A stretch of 64,000 bases of DNA from Cylicocyclus nassatus (lineage: Eukaryota > Nematoda > Chromadorea > Rhabditida > Strongylidae): assembly GCA_958299035.1 (NCBI GenBank), contig CATQJL010000316.1:36645441-36709440 (forward strand), written 5' to 3'. Of the stretch, positions 34,882 to 45,204 are shown piece by piece (the first letter of the stretch is position 1; every line of letters begins with the position of its first letter). Below the pieces are notes generated by a model. That model ran no database searches, was not told where the DNA came from, and worked only from the letters and a program-made list of their open reading frames with translations. The translations under genes and the position numbers were made by a program.

Positions 34882-34899
34882 TCGATATTCTTGAATATT

Positions 34900-35488
34900 A
34901 TCGATTGTATCACTACGTAATATATTTTGGTATCGTTGTTTACCCATTATTACCCCTGATCCGTGGAACATGGCAAACGAGGAGGCAGCAGACGGAGAAA
35001 TTATGATGAAATGTACAGATGTTCATTTTTGGATTGCTGCCAAGTGGCATGCATTTTGGAACGCTACCAAATTTCACGAGTGACCAAGCATATTTTCGTA
35101 AGAGGGTCACACGTATTTCGAAAGGAAATCATGAGTGTCGCAATGATCTTAAGACTGGGTCGCTAATGTCCGGGTGTATTATTTGTACCTGCTTTTTTTT
35201 CGAGCTTGTTATTCCATAATGTGTCTTTCAAATATGTTGCACTCCTATTAATTGCTTTTGAACAGATGCCAAATTGCGTAATAGCGTGACTTAAGCTAAA
35301 TTCATCCATGTTCAACTCTTGGTAAAAATGCTCTAACTAAGAACAGTCATTTGTATTATCTTGCTCCGCTTTAGACAAGAGAGTGCATGAGTAACTTGGT
35401 CTCGTGGTACTTTTGGAAGCGTTTATCTAACAACAGCCTTGCATTTGCTTGTTAATGGGTCCCGCTGGTGTTTGCAAGTAGGTATCGG
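34900..35488. other. No gene seen
   Basis: AT-rich; the first 60 bp continue repeat H. Open frames here have no supported splice sites. Confidence 0.4.
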
Positions 35489-35489
35489 T

Positions 35490-36165
35490 GTGTAAGCGGC
35501 ACGTAAGGCAATTCCATCGGGCAGGGAAACAGATTTTTGTACGTTTGGGGCAGTTCTCAAAATTGAAGTTCCTAAAGGGCCAGGCATACTTCACGCGATT
35601 TCAGTCGCGACGCGATTTGGCAATTCGCCAGAACTCTTCAGATGCAATACTAGCAAACTGCACATGCGTGGTGTGTATGACTTAAGTGGGTTGATAGAAT
35701 ACGCTATCTTCTGTACATTCAAATTGTGCTTCAATGAATTACGGACAGTTGGAATATTGCCAAATCGCGTCGCGACTGAAATCGCGTGAAGTATGCCCGG
35801 CCCCTAAAGTGGCACGTACGGGAGTTTGAGAATACGCTGTAAATACTTGATTTCATTGTTTTCTTTTTGTAGGAGTCGTAGTCGGTTTTTCTTACTATAA
35901 GGTCTTCAAGCGGCACATAAGGCATACACTTTCTATTTGAATAGTTACTGTCGGTCTGTAAGCGGCCCGTAGGGCAACTCGATCGGACAGGGAAACAGAT
36001 TTTTGTACGTCTGGGGCAGTTCTTATAATTTTTGAAAGGTCTTCAAGCGGCACGTAGGGTATGAACTGTTTTTCAGATGGATAATATTGGTTTGTAAGCG
36101 ATACGTAGGGCAATTTGATCTGACAGGGAGACAAACTTTTTGTACGTTTGTGCAGTTCTTATGAT
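35490..36165. repeat. Higher-order tandem repeat with AAGCGGCACGTAGGGCA motif
   Basis: The motif recurs at about 35492, 35807 (degenerate), 35907, 35958, 36046 and 36094. Units alternate as TCAAGCGGC... then GTAAGCGGC... ~50 bp later, followed by ACAGGGAAACAGATTTTTGT and GGGGCAGTTCTTAT, so the full unit is ~137 bp. On the minus strand the units read (M/I)PYVPLEDL repeatedly. The PIF-like MITE at 35576-35804 is inserted in one unit. Confidence 0.7.
35576..35804. mobile_element. PIF/Harbinger-like MITE, family A, copy 1
   Basis: TSD TAA (35573-35575, 35805-35807). Inverted ends (A/G)GGGCC(A/G)GGCATACTTC, then CACGCGATTT. Family members at 38311-38544 and 47001-47232 share ends, length (~230 bp) and a TWA target. 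Confidence 0.85.
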
Positions 36166-36345
36166 TGACGCTTTAGGTGGCTCAGTAGGGGGTTCTCCTT
36201 TTGTAGTAAAGCTTCATATTCTTTTGGCGAAAAAATTGAAGGATTCTCTGACAAACTGTTTTAGACGACTGATTTCGTTGCCGTCGGAATTAATTCTGAG
36301 AGAAAAGTGTTTTTCGTAGTACACATAATTGTTATGGGTGTATTT
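36166..36345. other. No gene seen
   Basis: AT-rich spacer. Confidence 0.4.
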
Positions 36346-36534
36346 CTATCTCCAAAACGATAGGTATTCTGCTACTTTTAACGGTCTTTTATAGAACTTC
36401 TTGAGAAGAACTGAAAAAGCAGATTCTCTTTGAGAGGGTAGAAAAGTGGGGGTTTTTTTTTTCTGAATGTCTCTGTGAGACGGGGAAATTTGCAGAAAGA
36501 GCGTGGTAAATGAGAGAAAAATAATATTCTTCAT
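36346..36534 (-). CDS. Candidate small secreted peptide (62 aa)
   Basis: Begins MKNIIFLSFTTLFLQIS, a plausible signal peptide, followed by a basic, Lys/Arg-rich 45-residue tail ending ...AEYLSFWR. ATTCCAG ends 12 nt before the ATG and could be a trans-splice acceptor. There is no polyadenylation signal nearby and no recognisable family. The evidence is thin; a chance frame is the main alternative. Confidence 0.25.
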   Translation of the reverse strand: MKNIIFLSFTTLFLQISPSHRDIQKKKTPTFLPSQRESAFSVLLKKFYKRPLKVAEYLSFWR

Positions 36535-36734
36535 GCATGGTTGTAGCTGGAATTTCGCGAAATGCTGAATAATTTGTGGAAATCATCGCTTCTTCGAGCA
36601 GTGCCTTTTTTGTAGGAGCTTTTCGCAAAAATTCTCAGGAAAAGAATAGGAAACTTATTTAGAAATATTTATAGTCGCAACTAAGCCCTTATATTGTACC
36701 TGCCCTGACCCATTTGCTAGGACCCGTAGGGTCG

Positions 36735-37375
36735 CTAGTTGTAAATATAATTTGATGTAGATATCACTTTTCTGATCGTCCTGTTCAAACTCTATTCATC
36801 ATATTGCAAAACCTGCAGATTCCCCACGGAAAAAAGACTTCGTTCGCTTTGACTAACGCGCAGCTGCCGAAAACAGCACATTTGGCCTGCGTTTCAAGCT
36901 GATTCCAAATATATGTCTTCTTTCAAAATCAGTGTAGGTTAAAATACTTCTTTTGTGAGTACAAAAAGCATCAAAGTTTTTTTAGAAGCTTCTAAACAAT
37001 AATGAACGTGCATGTTCTAGTATAGATTATTCTTGAATTTGTGACGACAAGTTTGTTTGTGGCCTTTGGCACACAGGAGCATGAAACATTCATACAAACA
37101 GGCATCACCTTAGCGCTCAGCTCAGTTGATTTCAGTGTTTGAATACTCTTAGGTGCAAACAGAAAAACCATTTGAGTAGAGATAAAAGTCAAGAAAATGC
37201 TATTGCTGGGAGCTCGTGCGTGCGCTGCGCTATCGCGCAGTCGTCGCGATTTCGAATGCCTGTAAGTAGATAAATGTGTGTCTGCAGTTGCTCTGGAGAA
37301 TTTGTGTATATGCTGTATGCTCCAGCGATTCTCTTATGCACCACCCTCGCGAGCTCAGCTTGCTGCCTTTCGCTC
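36735..37375. repeat. Dispersed repeat H, copy 2
   Basis: Same block order as 6235-6770: TCACTTTTCTGATCGT, GCTGATTCCAAATATATG, GAGTACAAAAAGC, TGCATGTTCTAGTA, then GCAGTTGCTCTGGAGA and TGCTCCAGCGA. It ends at TTTAACACATTGGCGACCG, which resembles the end of the MITE at 48669. Confidence 0.55.
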
Positions 37376-37394
37376 CCTTTAACACATTGGCGAC

Positions 37395-37482
37395 CGCTTG
37401 ACATACATGGTGTGTTAAGCAATGACTATCGTGTGGGACCGCTTGACACACCATGTGTGTCAAGGCTTGAAATTGGTTGAAA
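37395..37482. repeat. Palindrome-bearing repeat F
   Basis: Contains CTTGACACACCATGTGTGTC AAG, an almost perfect palindrome (37442-37464). The surrounding ~85 bp match 62230-62320 in reverse orientation (AAGCAATGACTA, TGTGTCAAGGCT). Confidence 0.6.
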
Positions 37483-37484
37483 TG

Positions 37485-37885
37485 CTCAGACAATTTACGG
37501 GAACTTTCCGAGGGCTGTGGGGGAACTTTCAAAAAACTTTGTCAAAAACGTGCATGAGCACGTTTTTGACATCGTTCTTTTTTTGGGGAACTTATCATTA
37601 TGATGCAGGTAGTCTTGCTTGCAAAACGAGCAAAACAGGACTGTTTTGCTAACTTTCAAAATAGCTCTGCGGAAGTTCCCTCAAATTTAAATCCGCGGGA
37701 AGTTCTGCATTTTGCAGAACTTTCCGAGGACTTCCTCGGGAAGTTCCTAACTGTGTTGCCTTTGACGTCAAAGTTTTCGGGAAGTTCCCATTTTTACGGC
37801 TCCATTCATTTACGTGCTAAATGAAACCCTCGGGAAGTTTGGCAAATTGGCTTGCCCCTCGGGAAGTTCCCGTGATTTGTCTGAG
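37485..37885. mobile_element. MITE with ~28-bp inverted ends and internal GGGAAGTTCC motifs
   Basis: Ends CTCAGACAA(A/T)T(T/C)ACGGGAA then CTT(T/C)CCGAGGG, in inverted orientation at 37485 and 37885. The interior has a perfect hairpin GTCAAAAACGTGC-ATGA-GCACGTTTTTGAC (37540-37569) and at least six GGGAAGTTC or complement motifs. No ORF. Confidence 0.7.
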
Positions 37886-38105
37886 TGGCTACTATCCTAG
37901 AATAAACTCCTCCATGAGCTTTCTTTTGCGCTGAATCTAGGAATGACCTCTACCTTTTTGTCGGCCTTTCAGATCTACTGTAGGTTTACTGTAGATGGCA
38001 GCATGCGTGATTATAGCCGAAAAATGTGGGCTGGTCCGCAAAAGGCCTTGGTCCCAGAAGGCAAACAACTAAAAATCTGCATGGTCGTTAATGTGTTAAC
38101 CGTTA

Positions 38106-38307
38106 GGCCTCGGGCAGAGTTCACGCAAATTGATCGTCACTATTCAATCGTGACCAGACAACTATTACGAGTTCACTGCATGCCCACCAGCTTGCTTTCG
38201 GTTGTGATACTTTTCCAACCCGAAATTTGTGAATGTAAAATGAAAATGAATGGAAATCGCGGCGAATGAATCGCGACGATCAAATCACGTGAATTCTGTC
38301 CGAGACC
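38106..38307. mobile_element. PIF/Harbinger-like MITE, family B, copy 1
   Basis: Ends GGCCTCGGGCAGAGTTCACG / complement, TSD TTA at 38103-38105 and 38308-38310. The second TTA is also the left TSD of the adjoining family A copy. Confidence 0.85.
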
Positions 38308-38310
38308 TTA

Positions 38311-38544
38311 AGGGCCGGCATACTTCACGCGATTTCAATCGCGACGCGATCTGGCAACTTGCCAGAAGTCCTCAGATCCAATACTAGAGAACTGCACATG
38401 CATAGCGTGTATAACTTGAACGGATTGCTAAAATGTCCTATCTTGTGTACATTTAAAGTGTGTTTACAGCGAGTTATGGCAAGTTGGAATACTGTACTGC
38501 CAAATCGCATAACGATTGAAATCGCGTGAAGTATGCCCGGACCT
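38311..38544. mobile_element. PIF/Harbinger-like MITE, family A, copy 2
   Basis: TSD TTA at 38308-38310 and 38545-38547; ends AGGGCCGGCATACTTCACGC and AGGTCCGGGCATACTTCACG (right end, reverse complement). It abuts family B copy 1 head to tail. Confidence 0.85.
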
Positions 38545-38547
38545 TTA

Positions 38548-39122
38548 AACTCTGCAAATCTAAGGTCTTTCTCCGAAGCGAACGTGTTCAGACGAGCGAA
38601 AGCCAGCGAATTGTTTGTGCAATCGATGGTATCTATGTGAATCTTGCTGGGAAATAAATCTTATATCATGAGTACCAAAGTTTTCGAAAATTATGGAGAA
38701 AATTGGAACATAATAACTTCGTACATGTGGCATGGTCAGTGGCAAAGGTTTCGGCCAATGTTGTCACCACAGAAGCACTACAGCTAAGGCTGCCGCTGTA
38801 GGCGCCTATACGAATTTAGCAATAATTTTCGATTAATAGAACAATGCGCTCCGATTGATTTAGCCGCGGCTGCGACTGGTCAGATTGACGGTGTGCCAAG
38901 ATTGACGTCATCAAGACTCTTATTCTCAACTTCGAATAGACTGATGCGATGTAAGCTACCGTCGTCCTCTCGGGAGGATTTCAAGTGCTGTAACGAATTG
39001 CGATGATATACAGTAAATTGAATGTAACAGGTGAATTTGGCTTGAATGAAATGGCTAGTTTCAATTATATAACGTTTTAGTTGAGTTTTGTGACCATAAT
39101 TAATATCTAGCAAGCATCTGAA
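38548..39122. other. No gene seen
   Basis: Spacer downstream of the 39.1-kb gene; no supported exon. Confidence 0.4.
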
Positions 39123-40544
39123 TTACAATTTGCACGGAAACAGTCTATTGTAACACTCGTCCTTCTTGTCAAGTTTCTTAAGGTTGGAGCACACTCTAAA
39201 ACATATAATTGAAGAAGTGAACAGTTTTACGTATACTTACAAATCCATGCAGTTCCTTGCATCTTTGCTACCCAGTTTTATACATTTGCGATAGTTCAAA
39301 CAAGCAGTGTAGACAATGTCTGTACAGCCAGTTTAATCATTAGATTCAAAATAACCTGACGCACCAACTGCATTTTGACATCCAGCTTTTTCCTGTTGAC
39401 GTGCAAATTTTCTGTGTGTACGGGAGCATATCTGTGACAGTGACATAAATTTCTTTAACTTTCTCAGATTATTTAAGACGATTACTAAGGTCTCGGGCAG
39501 ATTCACGCAATTTGATCTCATCGCGATTTTCCTAACGAGACAGCTGTTACGAGTCCGCTGCATGGCCATCGCCATCCTCCTGCATTTCTTTTGTCATAGT
39601 TTCCCGACACGAGTAATCGTGACCAACTATCACAACCCGAAATGCAAGGTGATCGATATGCAATGGACTCCTAATAGTTCGCTGTTGGGAGAACCGCGAG
39701 GCTTTAAAATTGCGTCAACTACGCCTGAGGCATAGATGTTTGATGCTTGCTTTTAGTGTTCGAAATTTCCATTTTGTAGACGTTTTAGTCCACGTTTTCT
39801 ATTTTTTGCGCCTAACTGCTATTCAGGTGCAACTCCCACAAACTTCAACGATTTAAGTTTTTACCTTTGTTTTCGGACTCTCATACTTTCTCCTTAAGCT
39901 CTTACCGCCGAAGTCAAAGTAATACTGAACGATTGTGTTACATTACTAGCAAATCCAGAAAACAAGCAAAATCTTACAAGAACATTGACTGGTTCGAAAA
40001 GATCTTTCGGCTTGGAGCTAGTCTCTCCAAATTCTCTAGGCTTAGGCCAAAGATGGTCATTGTGTGGGAGCTGTTTTGGTACTGGTGGAGGCTTGACGAC
40101 ATCATCTTCATTCGAGTTAAAATCCAGGAACATCTGTTGACTTGGTAATTTCCCAGGCTTAACGAGATCACGATCAGACTTGTCGTCAAAATTCAGATCT
40201 GTTTCGTCGAGGCCAGTATCGCTGTCCCTTTTTCTGGGGATTGAGTTTTTATTGTCTTCGTAAAGACTCGAGGGTTTCTTTCTCAAAGCCTTAGAAGTAC
40301 TGTCCATATGTATCGTGTCTACATTATCACTCTCCACTGTATTACTCGTCCGCGAATATTCCGACTCTATTGTAACAATCTCAGTTGCAGCACTGTTATC
40401 CAAAGCTTCAACAGTTTTCTCCATGATTTCCTTCAGAGAAGCACCATCCTCATTCCAAGTTGTATGGTTCCTTCGCAAGACGTTGCCGTTTTGTCCGTGG
40501 CATGTTAGTAGTAACACTGCTAAGGCGAACTTCATTCGTGACAC
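39123..40544 (-). CDS. Acidic secreted protein, family member 3 (Cys-rich C-terminus)
   Basis: Exon 1 (40544-39978, CTT|GTAAGA) encodes MSRMKFALAVLLLTCHG, a signal peptide, then 170 acidic, Pro/Lys/Asp-rich residues. Exons 39319-39241 (TGTACAG|AC, TTT|GTAAGT) and 39195-39123 (GTTTTAG|A) join in phase and encode a Cys-rich end: ...YTACLNYRKC...NCMDL, VCSNLKKL, DKKDECYNRLFPCKL, stop. A preceding exon ends at 39356 (TCAG|GTTATT, phase 1, fitting the next exon) and reads LRKLKKFMSLSQICSRT...; its 5' border lies at or inside a MITE (39489). The last exon matches members 1 and 2 mainly with third-position changes, so the coding frame is real. The biochemical role is unknown; secretion from intestine is inferred from the promoter. 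Confidence 0.65.
39489..39733. mobile_element. PIF/Harbinger-like MITE, family B, copy 2 (diverged)
   Basis: Left end GGTCTCGGGCAGATTCACGC after TAA (39486-39488); internal GACAGCTGTTACGAGT(C) and GCATGGCCATC match other family B copies. The right end is eroded (GCGTCAACTACGCCTGAGGC). It lies in the gene at 39.1-40.5 kb directly upstream, in transcript sense, of its second visible exon. Confidence 0.55.
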
Positions 40545-40572
40545 CGGTAAATAAACGTGGTTTAAGCCCTTC

Positions 40573-40602
40573 TTCTTTTTATATTGGTGATAAACCTTAT
40601 CA
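40573..40602 (-). promoter_or_regulatory. GATA site plus TATA box for member 3
   Basis: TGATAAGG (40602-40595), a second inverted GATA (TTTATCACC, 40594-40586) and AATATAAAAAG (40584-40574), about 35 nt upstream of ATG 40544. Confidence 0.6.
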
Positions 40603-40767
40603 TTGCCTGTCTTAGATTTGAGATCATTCTTACAGTAATATTGGAGAAGCTGGTTTCAGAGTTTTGAGCTAACTTTTACGTCGAAAGTAATTTCTTTCTA
40701 ATCTACCCAAAAAGTTCCTAGAGTGTTACGTTTGTTTTGATGGAGCTGCCTCTACTCATAGTCTTTA

Positions 40768-40947
40768 GGCATCGGACAGAGTTCACGCGATTTAATCGTC
40801 GCGATTCAATCGCCGCGATTTCTACTCATTTTCATTTTACATTCAGAAATTTCGGGCTCAAGCTGGTCGGCATGCAATGAACTCGTAACAGTTGTCCTGT
40901 CGCGATTGAATCGCGACGATCAGATCGCGTGAACTCTGTCCGAGGCC
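40768..40947. mobile_element. PIF/Harbinger-like MITE, family B, copy 3
   Basis: TSD TTA at 40765-40767 and 40948-40950; ends GGCATCGGACAGAGTTCACG and GGCCTCGGACAGAGTTCACG. Orientation of the interior is reversed relative to copy 1. Confidence 0.85.
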
Positions 40948-40950
40948 TTA

Positions 40951-41715
40951 AGCACCTCCAGTTTTCAAGATGACGAGGACCAATGAAAGGCGCTACATAG
41001 TGCTGACCATAGCTACAGAACCACTCTATGAATCACGCAAAATCTGCCTTGTTTTGACTGGAATTTTCTGCACAACTGCTATCCTGTATAGGCCAACATT
41101 TATCATTGACCGAAAGATCTCCCAATTTTATTGATTTTGGCCGGAAAGTTGAAAAAGCTGAAAAACTTGTTCTGAAGTTTAGTCACCGCTCTAATAAAAC
41201 TTCCTGTTCTCAAACGCTGCTACATTTCTTGAAACCAAATTTTTTATACAACTACATCATCAAAATAGAAAATTATTGATACACCTGAGAGCTGTCGCCC
41301 ATTGAAAAGAAGGGAGCTATCGCTTTTCAGCATAAAACAATACTGCATTTTTTTGCTTCTCTATGGAAGAGAGTCGAATTATTTCGAGAAACTGCTGATT
41401 CTCAGAATTTTCAAGCACTTATTTGACTTAAATGGAGCTCAAGGCTTGCTGTTTTCGACTAATTCAGTAGCAGTGCGTAATCGTTGTTCTTGACAAACGA
41501 ACCTCAGTCTTATCATGGTGTAAACGCTCTTTCAAGCCACAAAACTCGACTTTTGATTAGCCTAAACGTTTGGTTGGAAGTAGCACGTTAATTGCATGAA
41601 GACGTACTCAAGCAGAAGTTGTTAGGATTTTTGCAAAAACACAATCGCAACACTGGTGCCAAAACGCTTCAAATGTAGATTAGTTGTCCGCAATAAATCT
41701 CGCAGCACTCCGAAG
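40951..41715. other. No gene seen
   Basis: AT-rich intergenic sequence without supported exon or repeat. Confidence 0.4.
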
Positions 41716-42456
41716 GGGAACGGAACTTACCTACCCAAGACATTCTCGCACCTTATGGGTGTGTATCTGCGGGGTATTATTAGGCATAGCGAGCGCGCTG
41801 ATTTTAGATGCTCCTTAGGATACAGCGCTAAGCTAAGCCCCGCCCACAAGCACTTTTTGACAAGGAACCAAGACATTTATAAATATATATCAATTATATA
41901 GATAAAATATTTGAATCACAGAAGCATGTGCATGCAGCGTCCTGTACACATTGATCGTTTATGGAATAGCTCATCTTCATTTCTTTTATCATTAAGGTTA
42001 CATCCTTAGGGCATGCTGTTCTCACAGAAAAATGGGTCATTCTTCTAGCATTCCGAGAGGAATAGTGAAAAAGCAATTTTACATGCGTCCTAAGGCATGC
42101 TTTATTTTTGTGGAAATTTCTTAAGCTAAAAGTCGATTCACCAAAGCAAAATTTCGACTCTGTAAGAAAAGACAGCGCAAAACCAATAGCACATTTGAAA
42201 AGAGCGCCTCCGAAAACCCCTAAATCTGTATTTTTAATGAGATTGAGCAGATATTGTTGCCGAACATCGACTTTGTGATCTGTTGAATTCCCGGTTTCAG
42301 ATTGATAAAAATGCATCGCAAAAGAGTCGATGAATGGGGGCGGGGCTTAGAATACACGCAGACTAGGCTCTGTACACTATGCTAATTGCGTATCTGACTG
42401 TTCGTAATACCTAAGGTATGCTGCGGCAAGTCCTTCGGGTAGGTAAGTTCCCGCAC
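41716..42456. mobile_element. Inverted-repeat element (~740 bp)
   Basis: GGAACTTACCTACCC near the left edge (41722-41736) and its complement near the right (42437-42452); AAGCCCCGCCC (41842) pairs with GGGCGGGGCTT (42337). The arms are diverged and no ORF is convincing; an old MITE. Confidence 0.5.
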
Positions 42457-42599
42457 CCCACTCCGAATTCTCCCGCTTTTTACTCCTCATCGGTCAAATT
42501 CTACAAAACTATCTATACTTATCTATACTTGCATAATATTCGGCTTAGCCACTTTTTGTATCTTCGCCTAAAAAGGATAGAAAGAGTACTAGAATTTGA

Positions 42600-42850
42600 A
42601 CCAAATTTAGCATACATAATGTATAGGATGGGGCGTGGTGTTAATAAGCCATTTTGTTCGGGACACACGGATTGCTTCTATCGTCTTATTGCTTCTTTGC
42701 AGTTTTCGCTCAAAAATTATCTACGTTCGCACAAAGGGGATAGGTCATCGTTAAGTCAATTTGGCAGACATAGTGTGGGGTGGGGCGTGTTTTGATAAGC
42801 CATTCCTGGGACCTACCAATTGCCTCTATCGATTTACTGATTTTTTGCAG
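42600..42850. repeat. Degenerate tandem duplication (~170-bp period)
   Basis: GGGGCGTG(G/T)T followed by TAAGCCATT, GGGAC and TTGC(T/C)TCTATCG occurs at about 42630 and 42782, each ending in a T-run and GCAG. Confidence 0.55.
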
Positions 42851-43616
42851 TTGCATAGCGTAGTTGCTTTGAATGTTGAGTCAAAATGAACTGACAAAGC
42901 AATAATATGCCCTCAGTTTCTTTTTCTGCGCAGGTTATAAAACTGATTCTTACAGGATGGCAAACTGCAAATTTTCACATTTCCGCATTGAAGTAAAAAG
43001 GGAATGTAAAACGAAAAGTTCAAGAGGCATATCACAGCATATCTTTTCGGTCATCTAGTTCTAGGTCTAGGCAATCCTAAGAGTTTCATCCAAAATGCAA
43101 AGTGCTCAAACTTTCTGCAAACTAGCAGTTTTGCTGTTGAGAAAATGCGACATTTTATGCATTTCAAAGCAAAAAATGCGCTACAATTTTTTTGACAGGC
43201 GACAGCTCTCGGGTGCACCAATTATTTCCCATTTTGATGCTGTAGTTGTACAAAAAATCTTTGATTCAAAGCATTTAGTAGTGCTTTAAAAAAGGAGATG
43301 ACTTTATAGCTATGACCAACCTTCAGAACAAGCTTTTCCAAATTCTTTCTTTTCATTTCAGTTTCTTTGGGCAAATTTAATAAAGTCATTAGCCGTTGAA
43401 GTTGGTCTACACACAGAGTAGTGATTTTTCAGACAATTTCAGTCACAACAGGTCAAAACAAAATTTGCATGATTCCTAGGGTGACTTTATAGCTATGGCC
43501 AGTACTGTGTAGTCCTCCCCCTCCACAAGACATCTAGAGCCGCATGCACTAACGTCCTCGCCGGAAAAGGGGATTGCAGCTTGAAAGAAAGTATCATAAC
43601 ATGAAGTTGCAGATAA
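42851..43616. other. No gene seen
   Basis: AT-rich. TGACTTTATAGCTATG(A/G)CCA occurs twice (about 43298 and 43481), a small direct repeat. Short frames are unsupported. Confidence 0.4.
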
Positions 43617-44400
43617 TTGGATTTAACACTGTCTACCTATCGGTTAGTATTCCTACCATCTTTCACTACAAACGTATTGAAAAGGAGCGTGGAGCCGTAC
43701 AAGCCGCTTTTTCAGCTTTTTATTGATTCCAGGTGACCGGTTTTTAGAATATCAAATTTTCGATAAACCCCAACTTTTGACTTGTGGTTCATCGCAAGTT
43801 TCATGATTCCAAAACACCATTTGTTCTTATTAGCAACATCCTTGACGTTAGCACTATTGGATTAGTTAATCGGTACACCTGGAATGTTTTTTGTTGACTT
43901 GAAGAAAGAAAAATGACTTCAAAGGAAAGACGGTCGTCCCGCGAAAACATTAGGGGATCAAACAAAAAAGCTGAAATATGCGGCATGCAGTGGCAGTCCC
44001 AGTTCCGTCCGTGGGGGGGGGGGAATTTTTTTCCAAATGAAGGGTGGCCTTAGCTACGCATTCCGGAAAATTTTTTGGGCTGCTTCTAGAAATTTTTGCA
44101 AGGCCATACCATGAAACCTAGAAAAAGGGGGCGTGGCTTTTTCATAAGGCTAATTATTTCAATTTTTAAATTTTAAAGATTGTTTTGATTATTTACAAGA
44201 GTAAACGAGTCACTTGCACATTTCTATAACCCATGTAAGTGAATTTCAAACATTTCACGACCCATTCCTCAAGAGGGAGGGTGTCTCACCCCTCGGACCG
44301 CCACTGGCGGCATATACACCTTCTCGCTCTCGTTCAATATGATCAAAGTGAAGGATGGTAGGAATACTAACGGATGGGCAGACAGCTAAAACCCAGAAGT
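43617..44400. mobile_element. Inverted-repeat element G, copy 1, with nested hAT-like MITE
   Basis: Left arm GTTAGTATTCCTACCATC (43643) and right arm GATGGTAGGAATACTAAC (44353) are complementary; a second copy lies at 57060-57330. The 319-bp hAT-like MITE at 43988-44306 interrupts the right arm. Confidence 0.65.
43988..44306. mobile_element. hAT-like MITE, copy 1
   Basis: Ends CAGTGGCAGTCCCAG and CAGTGGCGGTCCGAGG (right end, reverse complement), the CAGNGGCG consensus of hAT elements. Flanked by GCGGCATG / GCGGCATA, an 8-bp duplication with one change. The paralogous site near 57255 (AATGCGGCTTGTGCAGCTTC) lacks it. Copies 2 and 3 are at 49620 and 52948. Confidence 0.8.
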
Positions 44401-44410
44401 GCGGAGCTAC

Positions 44411-44977
44411 AGGCCTTAGTGAATAAATTCGAATTTGCACTAGAGCACGGCGGTCGCGGCAGAGCGCGGTACCGCCAAAGTCGATTCGAGCTCATCCAAC
44501 ACTTCTCATCGTTACATGGTAACTTTTTTGTTTAATTGCGTTTTAAATCAATTTAGCGAGTTTTTTTGGTGTTTAGCGATGTTTCATGCCATTAAGCTCG
44601 TTTCTTTAACTCTTCTTTAGATAAGGTTGGAAGGACGATTTACATGGGGAATTTCTGACATGAAATTCATCAAAGTAACACTTCAAGAGTAACTTTGAGG
44701 AAAGATTTTACTAGCACAGTCTCCAACCTTAGCCGTTTTTCTAAACTTAACCTGAAATCACAGTCATAGAAACAAGCACAGCAGCACGCATCGCTCAAAA
44801 ACAACAAAATTTGCATTGCATGCAATTCCAATCAAGAAGACTGTTGACAAAAAATGGCATGAAAAGTCGGAAAACACAAAAAAAAACTGTTCGATGTTAA
44901 ACTAAGAGCTGAATGTGCCGCGTTCTGCCGCAATGGGCGTGCTCTAACTCAAATTTGAATTCGTCCACTAGTTGCCT
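44411..44977. mobile_element. Inverted-repeat MITE (~565 bp)
   Basis: AGGCCTTAGTGAATAAATTCG...TAGAGCACG at the left is complementary to CGTGCTCTA...GAATTCGTCCACTAGTTGCC at the right. No ORF or clear target duplication. Confidence 0.55.
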
Positions 44978-45057
44978 AGTGGGGGGAGGACTACTATAAG
45001 AATGCTTTTAGCGTAACGTAATTTGCATTAGCGCGAAACAGCCTGAAATCTCATAGA

Positions 45058-45204
45058 TAGGGCCTCCCACAAATAAATCCATCTGCAGATAAGTCCGGAC
45101 TCATCTGACAGTCTTCGGACTTACCTGATAAGACTTCAGGGTAGTTACAGGAAAGAAAAAGGACTCATTCGTAGGACGGATTTATTTAAAGGGCCTTATC
45201 TGGC
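45058..45204. mobile_element. Short palindromic MITE (147 bp)
   Basis: AGGGCCT...AAATAAATCC(A/G)TC repeated in inverted orientation at both ends, with AAGTCCGGACT...GACTCAT inside. Confidence 0.6.
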
